64,000 nucleotides of DNA, taken from the NCBI RefSeq assembly GCF_002836715.1, contig NZ_PJAT01000039.1:1-64000 (forward strand). Reading direction: 5' to 3'. Below the pieces are notes generated by a model. The model made no database searches. It had not been told where the DNA came from and saw nothing but the letters and a program-made list of their open reading frames with translations. Source of the DNA: Psychrobacter sp. 4Dc. GTDB taxonomy: Bacteria; Pseudomonadota; Gammaproteobacteria; Pseudomonadales; Moraxellaceae. Of this stretch, positions 1 to 9,402 are shown piece by piece (the first letter of the stretch is position 1; each line of letters begins with the position of its first letter). Made by a program: the position numbers and the translations under genes.

Positions 1-120
1 AACCATTTTTTTATTTTGTGTATCAATGAATGTGGATTCTAGCAAACCATCATTATCTATATGACTCTCGCATCCAAACATCTCCATAAAATCTACATCT
101 TTAGGATAAAAGAACGACAT
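1..120 (-). CDS. Unknown protein, N-terminal 40 codons only (runs off window start)
   Basis: An open frame starts with ATG at 118-120 and runs leftward off the window with no stop. The upstream bases contain GGAAAG about four bases before the ATG, a plausible ribosome binding site. The visible part begins MSFFYPKDVDFMEMFG and is fairly acidic, with no signal peptide or membrane segment. I do not recognise the family. The frame is short, so it could be chance, but the start signal and the lack of stops favour a real gene. Confidence 0.5.
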   Translation of the reverse strand, partial: MSFFYPKDVDFMEMFGCESHIDNDGLLESTFIDTQNKKMV

Positions 121-289
121 TTTCTTTCCTATGATCAAAGTCTGTGGTCAATTAATTTCGTACAATTTAGGATGATAGAAAAAAGAATGCTAATTATATA
201 GCCAATGCTTCGCTACCTTTATAGCGCATCGAACATACTCTGATAACAGACGTTATGACAAATAATTTTAGTAACAACAGTCGATCGAG

Positions 290-340
290 CAAAAACCCAC
301 CGCAACTACCTATTTAACTAGGTAGCTTTGGTGGTTTTTT
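290..340 (-). terminator. Rho-independent terminator of the Gcr-family gene
   Basis: A long inverted repeat pairs CCACCAAAGCTACCTA with TAGGTAGTTGCGGTGG on the minus strand and is followed by a T run (GGGTTTTTG). The hairpin includes the stop codon and last codons of the gene ending at 314, so coding end and terminator overlap. Confidence 0.8.
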
Positions 341-2758
341 AGGTTTTGGTAAAGGTGTTTTTGCGTCACCAGTCTGCTTGTCATCAGAGTCAGTATGGTG
401 TGGATCATCACTAACAACGTCGCTATCAACCGCACTTATCGTTTTGGTGACCTTATCGTATTGGATGTCATCGGTATAAGGAACGCTGTTTAGCTCGTCA
501 TCGACTAAACCATCGTCCAAATCCATTACCTTTTCAGGAGAGCTATACGGCTGCGTATGCTCATCTGTTGGCTGCTTTTCATAGTTGATGTCGGTGTTTG
601 TCTGGGAATGTTGAGCATCAGCATGTTTAGATTCAGGCAGGATTCTGACATCAGACAAACGCCTTACCACATAATTACTCGGTATGGATTTGCCATTTTT
701 TTGTGCGGAGGTATCATCAAATATCATGTGACCCTGACTATCGATACGCGCATATTTCATAGGCTTATCACGTGGCCAGAAAAAATCAGATGGATGACTA
801 ATAATATGGCCAAATACCAGTTTTGTGAGGCGACTCCATTCAAAAAAGCGAACTTCTTTAGAACGTAGGGCGACAAACAGTGCCAACGAAAAGCTAACGA
901 TCAAGTTGACCAGACCAATAAGTGCCACGCCAAGTATAGAAATTAGGATGAGGCTCCAGCTGATGTCATCAGCAGATATATTGAATAGTCCGTGTGCCAA
1001 GTTTGCTGAAGCAAAGGCAATGTGACGAATATCAATTGGTAAGCCGAAGATATAGCCGATAGTCGCGGTACTACCTAAGAACACCCCGAATAAGAAGTTA
1101 CCCATGATAGCGCCCAAGTTGGCCTCTATAAAGCCGCCTAAACGCTGAAGCCATGAACTAGGCAATATGTATTTTAATAATTTGTGACGTTGTATACGCG
1201 CGCCTACGTTGTTATAAACTGCCAAGTTATCGTAGTAGCCGGCAATCAAACCAGATAAGAACAGGTAAACCCCCGCAATAGCAGCATGGGGCAGTGCTAA
1301 TGAGTGGAACGGGTCGAGATCATGTAGCAAGTGTCCTGCTTTTTCGGTATCGATCATTGGCGCACCAGTATATTGCAACCAAGCAAAAGAGATAATCAAA
1401 GCGACGGGTACGGCTAGCATAACGTTACCCATAATAGCGACAAACTGGGTACGCAAGATATCGACGACCAATTCTGATAGCTTGGTCAATTGATGTGATT
1501 TTTTACCAGAGCCTTCAGATATGGTAGAAGCGATTGCAGCAGCGGTCATGGCTGGCTGCTTGGTCGCTACTGTGCCACGGATAACATGAATAAATACGAA
1601 GCCCAAACCATAAATCATACTGTTGATGAACGCGCGACCCATGGGTGCGAGCGCTAAGTGATACGCTAGTATTTTTATGGTTGCCATAAATGCAATGATA
1701 AAGCCACCAATAGAGGCTTTTTTGAGCATCTTTTGATAGCCAGCTTTGTCGGTACTAATATAATGCTCACCGACGCGACTGGCATTTTCTGTGACTTTGC
1801 GAGAGAGCAGTTTGGTATTGTTATCAATCAAATAACCAATACTATAGCGCTGATTGGCCGTAGTGATGAGCGCCTGTATCAGTTCGATAACAGCACGATC
1901 TCGCTTTTGATTATCATCTGTGACCAACTCAGTCAAAATCCGCATACGCTGCAAACTTTGATCTAAACGCAGCATCATATTAGTCAAACGGATAGAGATA
2001 CCAGTTTTATAAATCCGCTTGCGTACGGTAGCGACGATATCTTCGCACTGTTCAAGCATAACCAATAGGGGTGCAGGGTCGACTGCTTGCTCGGGCGTGA
2101 TATCTGTCAAGGTATCAAGCTCATGTGCTTGACGATATTGATTGACGAAGAGTACGGCTTCTTGATTTTGTGCAACAAAAGATGCTGAGTAGTTCAGTAT
2201 TTGTGGATAGGACTCCATCAAATCAGGATGCAAGCCGATACCGCTGATGCGATAAGACAAAATAATAATAGCGTTTAAAATACTGTTTTTTGCGGTAGCG
2301 ACTAGATTTAAATGTTTCTCTTCTACGCGCACCAGCTCAACCAGTTTGTCCCATTTTTCCTTTTCAATATTGGCAAGCCAGCGTTCATCAGAGCGTTTAT
2401 TAAATAAGTAGCCCACCAGTTCAACGACAGAGTCATCTTGTGGTAATAATGGTAAAAACCGATGGCCAATCAAACGGCGTAAACTGTTGAAGAACCCTTG
2501 ATCGGACATGATACCAGTGTCGGTATACAGCGCGATTTGTCGATATTGGATAATCAGTTTTAGTACAAAACTAGACAGACCATCACCATATTCTGGATGC
2601 TGATGTATGATATCAATAAGGGATTGAATTTTTTCGTTGGCCAATGCAGGTTCTTTATCACTGACTCGTAGCTCATCAATCAAGCGTTTGAGTACCGCAG
2701 GGTCTGGCACGTCGCTCAAGGCGGTAATCTGTTGTAAAATGCGTTTTAATTCTGACAC
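314..2758 (-). CDS. Gcr/SpecificRecomb-family polytopic membrane protein ('site-specific recombinase')
   Basis: This 814-residue protein matches the family that databases call site-specific recombinase Gcr (SpecificRecomb). What the sequence shows is a large soluble N-terminal half (about 1-340), then about six hydrophobic segments between roughly 345 and 635, then a hydrophilic Asp/Thr/Ser-rich tail from about 690 to 814. The membrane segments include repeated A-I-M-G-N-x-x-x-x-V/F patterns near residues 437 and 550, suggesting an internal duplication. No serine or tyrosine recombinase catalytic motif is visible, so the inherited name is doubtful; an inner-membrane role is more likely, but the function is unknown. 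The gene stands alone with its own terminator. Confidence 0.8.
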   Translation of the reverse strand: MSELKRILQQITALSDVPDPAVLKRLIDELRVSDKEPALANEKIQSLIDIIHQHPEYGDGLSSFVLKLIIQYRQIALYTDTGIMSDQGFFNSLRRLIGHRFLPLLPQDDSVVELVGYLFNKRSDERWLANIEKEKWDKLVELVRVEEKHLNLVATAKNSILNAIIILSYRISGIGLHPDLMESYPQILNYSASFVAQNQEAVLFVNQYRQAHELDTLTDITPEQAVDPAPLLVMLEQCEDIVATVRKRIYKTGISIRLTNMMLRLDQSLQRMRILTELVTDDNQKRDRAVIELIQALITTANQRYSIGYLIDNNTKLLSRKVTENASRVGEHYISTDKAGYQKMLKKASIGGFIIAFMATIKILAYHLALAPMGRAFINSMIYGLGFVFIHVIRGTVATKQPAMTAAAIASTISEGSGKKSHQLTKLSELVVDILRTQFVAIMGNVMLAVPVALIISFAWLQYTGAPMIDTEKAGHLLHDLDPFHSLALPHAAIAGVYLFLSGLIAGYYDNLAVYNNVGARIQRHKLLKYILPSSWLQRLGGFIEANLGAIMGNFLFGVFLGSTATIGYIFGLPIDIRHIAFASANLAHGLFNISADDISWSLILISILGVALIGLVNLIVSFSLALFVALRSKEVRFFEWSRLTKLVFGHIISHPSDFFWPRDKPMKYARIDSQGHMIFDDTSAQKNGKSIPSNYVVRRLSDVRILPESKHADAQHSQTNTDINYEKQPTDEHTQPYSSPEKVMDLDDGLVDDELNSVPYTDDIQYDKVTKTISAVDSDVVSDDPHHTDSDDKQTGDAKTPLPKPKKPPKLPS

Positions 2759-2929
2759 GTCGCACCCTTTATCATGGTTGTTTCAATCGTTTTTATTATT
2801 TAAGTCGGTATAAGTGGTTGAGTAATGTTTGCCAATCATTCAATTGTAGTCGAGCGACATCTTGTCTTGCGTTATTTTAATCGGAACTGCCTATTGATAT
2901 TGAATTATTTTGTTAGCAGTTATTTTGAC

Positions 2930-2964
2930 AAAAAAAAGGACAGTAACACGACTGTCCTTTTAAT
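2930..2964 (-). terminator. Terminator of the first acyl-CoA dehydrogenase gene
   Basis: The stem AAGGACAG/CTGTCCTT has a short loop and a run of T on the minus strand, just after the stop codon at 2996. Confidence 0.8.
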
Positions 2965-2995
2965 CAAGATATTTTAGGTTAGCTTTGCCATGAGC

Positions 2996-4780
2996 TTAGC
3001 TTGCAGGAACGTCGAAATAAGCAAGATCAAAGTTCATCATTGGGTCGCTACCAGCTTTGACCATTTGTGCATGCGCATCGATACGCGGTAAGACACGACC
3101 GACAAAGTAATCTGCAAGCTTGGCTTTATTGGTATAAAATTCGCCTTCTTTGCCATTAGCGGCTTCTACCATCAACGCAAACATGTATGAGTAAGCAAGG
3201 TAGCCAAACGCATGCATGTAGTCAACAGCACAGCCATTGATTTCGTTTTTGCGTTCACCGATGTTGTTAAGCACAGTGGTGGTTAGCTCTTCAATGGTAT
3301 CTGCTGCATTTAACGTAGCTTGTTTGATAGCGTGGTCTGCTTGCATGTTGTTAACAAAGTCACGAATCTCGCCCAAGAAGTGAGTGACGTACTTGCCGTT
3401 GTTACGAGCAACTTTACGACCTAACAAGTCAAGCGCTTGAATACCGTTGGTGCCTTCATAAATCTGCGCAATACGGGTATCACGAACGATCTGCTCCATA
3501 CCCCATTCGCGGATATAGCCATGACCACCAAATACTTGCTGACAATCAACAGTGGCTTCCAGTGCTTTATCAGTCAGGAACGCTTTAGCAACTGGTGTCA
3601 GTAGGGCAACACGAGCTGCAGCCGCTTTGGCTGACTCAGGATCGGTACTAAACTTCTCTTCATCAAGGTTTTTGGCAACGTACATCGCAAAACAGCGCGA
3701 CGCTTCAGTGTTTACTTTGGCGTTCAATAGCATACGACGGACGTCAGCATGATGGATAATAGCGTCAGCAGGTTTTTCTGGACTTTGTAGCTGGGTATCG
3801 CTACGGCCTTGACCGCGGTCATTGGCATATAGAGCCGCATTTTGATAAGCAAGCTCAGAGCCACCAAGGCCTTGCAAGCCCATAGTGACACGCTCGTAGT
3901 TCATCATGATGAACATTGATGATAGACCAGTGTTTTCCGCGCCAACCATCCAGCCTTTAGCATTATCAAAGTTCATGACACAAGTCGCAGAGGCTTTGAT
4001 ACCCATTTTGTGTTCGATAGAGCCTACCGCTAACGTATTGCGCTCGCCTAAACTACCATCTGCATTGACCAAGAATTTCGGTACGACAAATAGTGAAATG
4101 CCTTTTGAGCCTTCTGGTGCATTAGGTGTTTTTGCCAATACCAAATGAATGATGTTGTCAGTAAGGTCATGCTCACCACCAGTGATAAAGATTTTGGTAC
4201 CAGAGATATCATAGCTACCATCATCATTAGGCACGGCTTTGGTTTTGATAATACCCAAATCAGTACCAGCATGCGGCTCTGTCAAGCACATAGTGCCCGC
4301 CCATTCGCCGTTGTACATTTTTTCTAGATAAGTTTGCTTTTGCTCTTCAGAGCCAGCCGCATTTAAACAAAGCGTCGCACCAACTGTTAGGTTTGGATAT
4401 AGGGCAAATGATTGGTTGGCAGTGAAAACCATCTCTTCAGTAAGCATGGTAACCATTTTAGGGAAGCCTTGACCGCCGTATTCAGCATTACCGCTTAAAC
4501 CAACCCAGCCTGACTCAGCATATTGCTTATAGGCTTCTTTGAATCCTGTCGGAGTCGTGACGACGCCATCACCTTCAAAAGTTGCGCCTTCTTCATCACC
4601 GCTACGGTTAATAGGAAGTAGAGTGTTTTTTGACAGTTTTCCCATTTCTTCTAAAATCATATCGACAGTTTCCATGTCGACATGAGCCAAGTTTTCGTTG
4701 TTTTGCCAAAACTCTGGCGCTTTGAATACGTCATTTAAGATAAAGCGCATGTCATTAAGAGGGGCATTATAAACAGCCAT
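2996..4780 (-). CDS. Acyl-CoA dehydrogenase, long DmdC/FadE-type
   Basis: A flavoprotein of about 594 residues that introduces the alpha,beta double bond into acyl-CoA, the first step of beta-oxidation. The order is an N-terminal helical domain, the middle beta domain (CLTEPHAGTDLG near 170), and a C-terminal helical domain with the RDTRIAQIYEGTNGIQ motif. The Glu of YEGT is the usual catalytic base. The length near 600 and the extra C-terminal domain match the subgroup that includes 3-methylmercaptopropionyl-CoA dehydrogenase (DmdC). Substrate cannot be read from sequence. I chose the ATG at 4780 because AAGGA lies six bases before it; an ATG two codons upstream abuts that site. Upstream lies a close paralogue, with its own terminator between. 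Confidence 0.9.
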   Translation of the reverse strand: MAVYNAPLNDMRFILNDVFKAPEFWQNNENLAHVDMETVDMILEEMGKLSKNTLLPINRSGDEEGATFEGDGVVTTPTGFKEAYKQYAESGWVGLSGNAEYGGQGFPKMVTMLTEEMVFTANQSFALYPNLTVGATLCLNAAGSEEQKQTYLEKMYNGEWAGTMCLTEPHAGTDLGIIKTKAVPNDDGSYDISGTKIFITGGEHDLTDNIIHLVLAKTPNAPEGSKGISLFVVPKFLVNADGSLGERNTLAVGSIEHKMGIKASATCVMNFDNAKGWMVGAENTGLSSMFIMMNYERVTMGLQGLGGSELAYQNAALYANDRGQGRSDTQLQSPEKPADAIIHHADVRRMLLNAKVNTEASRCFAMYVAKNLDEEKFSTDPESAKAAAARVALLTPVAKAFLTDKALEATVDCQQVFGGHGYIREWGMEQIVRDTRIAQIYEGTNGIQALDLLGRKVARNNGKYVTHFLGEIRDFVNNMQADHAIKQATLNAADTIEELTTTVLNNIGERKNEINGCAVDYMHAFGYLAYSYMFALMVEAANGKEGEFYTNKAKLADYFVGRVLPRIDAHAQMVKAGSDPMMNFDLAYFDVPAS

Positions 4781-5063
4781 AAACATTCCTTTGGTTCAAA
4801 TAATTAAAATTGAAGTTGTTAAGATTATCAACTGTTCTTTTGGTATAACCTTAGCGATTAATAATCAAAGTTTAACAAATAAGCTTGTGAGCGAGTGTAT
4901 TTCTTCGTGAATTGTGCGTACACCAAAAGTTAGCAGCAGCTATTGAAGTGCTTATAGACACCTCACTGATAGCTACAATGTGAGAAGATAGACAGGTCGG
5001 TACTTATAGACAGTTGCTATAGTCAAAACTATGTTGATAGTTATCATAAGCACGCGCAAAATA

Positions 5064-5095
5064 AAGCGGCAACACACCGAAGTATATTGCCGCTC
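5064..5095 (-). terminator. Terminator of the second acyl-CoA dehydrogenase gene
   Basis: On the minus strand AGCGGCAA pairs with TTGCCGCT, followed by TTATTTTG. The T run is short and imperfect. Confidence 0.65.
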
Positions 5096-5128
5096 AAGAT
5101 TATACTATTGCGAAATTTAGCGCTTTAA

Positions 5129-6922
5129 TTAAAAGGCAAACTGATCAACGTCCATGCTCATGTATGGCTCTACACCAGTGCTGATACGTTGTACGTGCGT
5201 AGTAGTACGTGGCAATAGCTTAGCAAAGTAGAACTGAGCTGTTTTAACTTTAGCATCATAGAATGTTTTTTCGCCAGTACCGTTTGCGATAGCAGTCTGA
5301 GCAACCAGTGCCATACGCGCCCATAAGTAAGCTAGGGTGACATAACCGCTGAAATACATATAGTCTACTGCAGCGCCGCCGACAGCATCTGGCGTTTCAG
5401 TTGCTTGCATGCCGATGCGTGCAGTCAAATCGCCCCATTCTTTAAGATGCTTGGCAAGTGGGCGAATGAACTGACCCATCTCGTCATTTTCTTTGTTTTC
5501 TTCACAGAATTCTTGGATAACGTTTACAAAGTTCGCAAGTAGCTTACCTTGTGAACCTAGGACTTTACGGCCTAACAAGTCAAGTGCTTGAATCTCTGTG
5601 GTACCTTCGTATAAGCAAGAAATGCGCGTATCACGTACGTTCTGCTCCATACCCCATTCACTAACGAAACCATGACCACCATAAACCTGAATACCATGGT
5701 TGGCAGCTTCCAGACCTGTTTCAGTCAAGAACGCTTTAGCAATTGGTGTCAGTAGTGACAACATTTGGTCAGCAAACTTCAACTCTTTGCCTTCGCCTTT
5801 TGCGACGGTATCTGCAAAGTGTGAGAGATAATACACTAGCGCACGACCACCTTCAGCAAAGGCTTTTTCAGTCAATAGCATGTTACGAACCGCTGGATGT
5901 ACGATGATAGGGTCAGCCGCTTTCTCTGGTGCTTTCGTACCTGATAGTGAACGCATCGCTAAGCGGTCTTTTGCATAAGTCAATGAACCTTGGAACGCAT
6001 ACTCTGCTGCAGTCAAACCTTGCACAGCAGTACCGATACGTGCCACGTTCATAAAGGTGAACATACACTGTAGGCCACGGTTTTCAGGTCCAATCAAGTA
6101 ACCCGTTGCGCCATCGAAGTTCATGACACAAGTTGCAGAGGCTTTGATACCCATTTTATGTTCGATAGAGCCACAAACGACATTGTTGCTTTCGCCAACG
6201 CTACCATCTGCGTTGACCGTCATTTTAGGAACGATAAATAGTGAGATACCTTTGGTGCCAGCAGGTGCGCCTGGTAGACGAGCCAATACAATGTGGATAA
6301 TGTTACCGGTTAGGTCATGCTCACCTGCAGAGATGAAAATCTTTTGACCCGTGATGCTATAGCTACCATCTTCTTTAGGCTCAGCTTTGGTACGGATAAT
6401 ACCCAAGTCAGAACCCGCATGCGCTTCAGTAAGACACATGGTGCCTGACCATTCGCCAGTGACCATTTTTTCTAAATAGGTTTGTTTTTGCTCGTCAGTA
6501 CCATGATGCTCGATGGTTTGAATAGCACCATGTGATAGGCCAGGGTACATAGAGAATGACCAGTTAGCCGTACCAACCATTTCATTGATGACAGTAGATA
6601 ATGAGAACGGCATGTTTTGACCGCCAAAATCTTCTTCAGCAGATAAAGCAGGGAAGCCAAGCTCACAATACGCGTCATAAGCTTCTTTAAAGCCTTTTGG
6701 CGTGGTGACCTTACCATTATCAAACTTACAGCCTTCAGCATCACCGCTTTGGTTCAATGGTGACAGTTCGTTTTCAGCAAAGCTTGCAGCCATTTCAAAT
6801 AGGCTGTCCATTAGCTCGCGGTCAGCTTCTTGGAACGCAGGCAGAGTTTTGTAGTGGCTTTCACTATCGAGTAGTTCATGCATAACGAATTGGATATCAC
6901 GTAAGGGCGCTTTGTATTGCAT
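5129..6922 (-). CDS. Acyl-CoA dehydrogenase, long DmdC/FadE-type (paralogue)
   Basis: A 597-residue flavoprotein, closely similar along its whole length to the gene at 2996-4780. Shared blocks include EHKMGIKASATCVMNFD, CLTE(A/P)HAG(S/T)DLGII and the catalytic YEGTTEIQALDLLGRK, where Glu is the expected base. It should act in fatty acid or related acyl-CoA oxidation in the cytoplasm. The start has AGGA about five bases upstream. The 350-bp gap to its paralogue contains a terminator, so the two are probably transcribed separately. They look like an old tandem duplication with diverged chain-length or branched-substrate preference, which I cannot determine. Confidence 0.9.
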   Translation of the reverse strand: MQYKAPLRDIQFVMHELLDSESHYKTLPAFQEADRELMDSLFEMAASFAENELSPLNQSGDAEGCKFDNGKVTTPKGFKEAYDAYCELGFPALSAEEDFGGQNMPFSLSTVINEMVGTANWSFSMYPGLSHGAIQTIEHHGTDEQKQTYLEKMVTGEWSGTMCLTEAHAGSDLGIIRTKAEPKEDGSYSITGQKIFISAGEHDLTGNIIHIVLARLPGAPAGTKGISLFIVPKMTVNADGSVGESNNVVCGSIEHKMGIKASATCVMNFDGATGYLIGPENRGLQCMFTFMNVARIGTAVQGLTAAEYAFQGSLTYAKDRLAMRSLSGTKAPEKAADPIIVHPAVRNMLLTEKAFAEGGRALVYYLSHFADTVAKGEGKELKFADQMLSLLTPIAKAFLTETGLEAANHGIQVYGGHGFVSEWGMEQNVRDTRISCLYEGTTEIQALDLLGRKVLGSQGKLLANFVNVIQEFCEENKENDEMGQFIRPLAKHLKEWGDLTARIGMQATETPDAVGGAAVDYMYFSGYVTLAYLWARMALVAQTAIANGTGEKTFYDAKVKTAQFYFAKLLPRTTTHVQRISTGVEPYMSMDVDQFAF

Positions 6923-7516
6923 AACTTCCTGTCCTTTTTGGAATGTAACCGATCATAGCCAATAATGAGCATATGGTCGCACTATCCTCTAGTGCGTTAT
7001 TCTTACCTAGCCAATCTGAAAATCTAAATAAAGGATAAACAGTAAAGCAGGTCAACCATGCTATCGATTACATAAAATAGTGTTGAAAAGAGTGGTGATT
7101 GTCAGAGTCAATGAGAGATTAAATGTGCTCTAACAAATTCACTATAAAAGATAGGCTTTCATAGGTGATTATACAAGTTTGGTGACAGGACTGATAAGTC
7201 ATGAACCTATCTTGCATCGGTTATGCAATCGACGTTAGGCGCTAGTAAACAGCAGCATTAAGCATATGAAAACTCTAACGTTACTAAGACAGATAGTCCT
7301 TTATATGATTAGTATTAACATGAAAAAACGACAGCCAAAAAAATAGCGTTCGCCATAAAGACAAACGCATCGGTATAAATGACAACACTATTTGGTAGAA
7401 CCGAGCATATAAGTTATTTCACAGATATAAACGTGATAAACATTAAACATGCTCGCATACTAGGAGTTTGAACATAGTAGCTTATGGTGAATAACTTATA
7501 GCGAATAGCTTAGCGT
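6923..7516. other. 594-bp intergenic region, nothing firm recognised
   Basis: This AT-rich gap between the acyl-CoA dehydrogenase start and the end of the GGDEF-EAL gene holds the dehydrogenase promoter region but no clear -35/-10 pair, operator or RNA. A weak imperfect hairpin (GCGTT...AACGC near 7348-7370) has no adjacent T run. No small frame with a ribosome binding site was found. Confidence 0.4.
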
Positions 7517-9229
7517 TTACTCAGAAGCATTTTGTTTAATCAGCATCTCAGTGGCGACATCAGCAGCCACGGGTTTGCTAAACCAATAGCCCTGACCAAT
7601 TTTGCAACCCATATCTAACAACACATCGCGCTGCTGCTCAGTTTCGATACCTTCAGCAACGACTTGCATATCTAAAGCAACTGCTAAGTCTAAAATGGCT
7701 TTTACAATCGCGTGCTGGGTACGATCGGTTTCAATATTGGAGATAAAGCTCTTATCGATCTTGATAAAATCAAATGGGTACTCTTGCAAGTAGCTCAATG
7801 ATGCATAACCAGTACCGAAATCATCGAGCGCTAGACGTACGCCAAGCTCTCTAAGCGAGTTAAGCTGTTTTTTTACATTATCATGACGCTGAATCAAAGA
7901 CGACTCGGTCACTTCGATATGCAACTGATGGGCAGCAACGCCATTCTCGGTCAGTAGTGTGCTTACCATATCAAAGAAGTCAGGGTGGCTGAACTCAGCA
8001 GCATCAGCGTTGATACAGACGTGTTGATGAAACCCTTGCTGTTGCCAAATGGCTAGTTGTTTGACAATTTTAATGGCCAGTTGCGAAAACAAATCAAAGG
8101 AGAGCTTGTGCGCGATAATGGCATTGATAAAATGAACGGGCTTGAGCAATCCGCGAGTAGGGTGTTGCCAACGTACCAATGCTTCAAAACCTGTGATAGC
8201 ACCAGTCTCTAATGAGAACTTTGGCTGATAATAAGGAACGAATTGACCTTCAATGGTAGCAGTCCTAAGCTCAGATTCTAACTCTAAACTGCCAGCGGTA
8301 GCGCTTTCAATGGCCTCATCGTACCAACGTATATCATCGCCTCCATGCTGCTTGACATAGTCCAATGCTTTTTCTGCTTTGGTCAATAAACCCGTTACTT
8401 CGTTATCGTCTTTTGGAAAACAGCTCACACCCACAGAAATATGGTAATAGATATTTGCATCTGTCGCATGGCTCTTGTCAGTAGAGAAGGGACGCTCACA
8501 CATTTGCATGAGTGTGTCTAGCTGATGACGTACCATATTGGCATCTTTAACTTCAAATAATAGCGCAAAATCATCACCCCCAAAGTGAGAAAAGGAGCGT
8601 AAATTATGCAGTTTGAGCTTTTCGACTCCTTCTGCAAAGTTTTTTATTAAATCATTGGCACCATCAGGCCCTAATAGGCTGGCAAGATTGCGATAACGGT
8701 CAATGTTTAAGCGTACAAGGACAACCTCTTGGTAACTATCCAATAGCATGTCACTTGTCTGACTCAAAAATACCTTGCGGTTAGGGAGACCTGTGAGCTG
8801 ATCATAGTTGAGTAAATGGGCGACCTGTTTTTGATCTTTAATAACTGCAGACATATCACGCAGCATACCAATATGATAAGCCATTTGATCTATATAAATT
8901 CTGCGATAAGTAATATGACAGTCAATATTCTGTCCATAACGGTTGGCCATCGAAAAATCAAGTTCATAAAAACCATGTTCGTTTAAGTTTTTCTTGATAT
9001 CTTCTAGAATTACTTGCTCTGCTTCTGATAAAAATTCAGCAGCATATATACCAAGTGGACGACCGATTAAAAACTCTTCTTTGTAGCCAATCAAAAGCTC
9101 ATAGCTAGGATTGACAGATAAATAACGTAAATTATCATCTAATACAAATATGGCGTCTTCAAGCTGTTCACATAGCGTACTCATCAACTGCTGCTTGATT
9201 GATACTGGAATAGTGTCAAAATTGCTCAT
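7517..9229 (-). CDS. PAS-GGDEF-EAL cyclic di-GMP signalling protein
   Basis: A 570-residue cytoplasmic protein. A PAS sensor domain covers about 10-135, a GGDEF domain about 140-300 and an EAL domain about 315-560. The diguanylate cyclase signature reads GGDDF rather than GG(D/E)EF, replacing the fourth, catalytic Glu with Asp, so cyclase activity is doubtful. The phosphodiesterase domain keeps its expected residues: EALVRW, a conserved Asn in CINAD, EVTES, DDFGTGY, IKIDKSFI and VAEGIET. The likely net role is breakdown of cyclic di-GMP, with the PAS and degenerate GGDEF domains as inputs. There is no membrane segment. The gene is not obviously in an operon. Confidence 0.9.
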   Translation of the reverse strand: MSNFDTIPVSIKQQLMSTLCEQLEDAIFVLDDNLRYLSVNPSYELLIGYKEEFLIGRPLGIYAAEFLSEAEQVILEDIKKNLNEHGFYELDFSMANRYGQNIDCHITYRRIYIDQMAYHIGMLRDMSAVIKDQKQVAHLLNYDQLTGLPNRKVFLSQTSDMLLDSYQEVVLVRLNIDRYRNLASLLGPDGANDLIKNFAEGVEKLKLHNLRSFSHFGGDDFALLFEVKDANMVRHQLDTLMQMCERPFSTDKSHATDANIYYHISVGVSCFPKDDNEVTGLLTKAEKALDYVKQHGGDDIRWYDEAIESATAGSLELESELRTATIEGQFVPYYQPKFSLETGAITGFEALVRWQHPTRGLLKPVHFINAIIAHKLSFDLFSQLAIKIVKQLAIWQQQGFHQHVCINADAAEFSHPDFFDMVSTLLTENGVAAHQLHIEVTESSLIQRHDNVKKQLNSLRELGVRLALDDFGTGYASLSYLQEYPFDFIKIDKSFISNIETDRTQHAIVKAILDLAVALDMQVVAEGIETEQQRDVLLDMGCKIGQGYWFSKPVAADVATEMLIKQNASE

Positions 9230-9402
9230 AATAGTGGCTCACAAAAGATAAGGGCTTATAAAAATAAGAACTGCATTATCAATTTATTAACATTGAGTTG
9301 GCATCGCGTTTTACTGTGTACGATACAGAACAGACTTTATTTTTGACTATAAGCATAAAAGATAAAAACTACGATAGTCATACTAATACTTATCAGTTTT
9401 TA

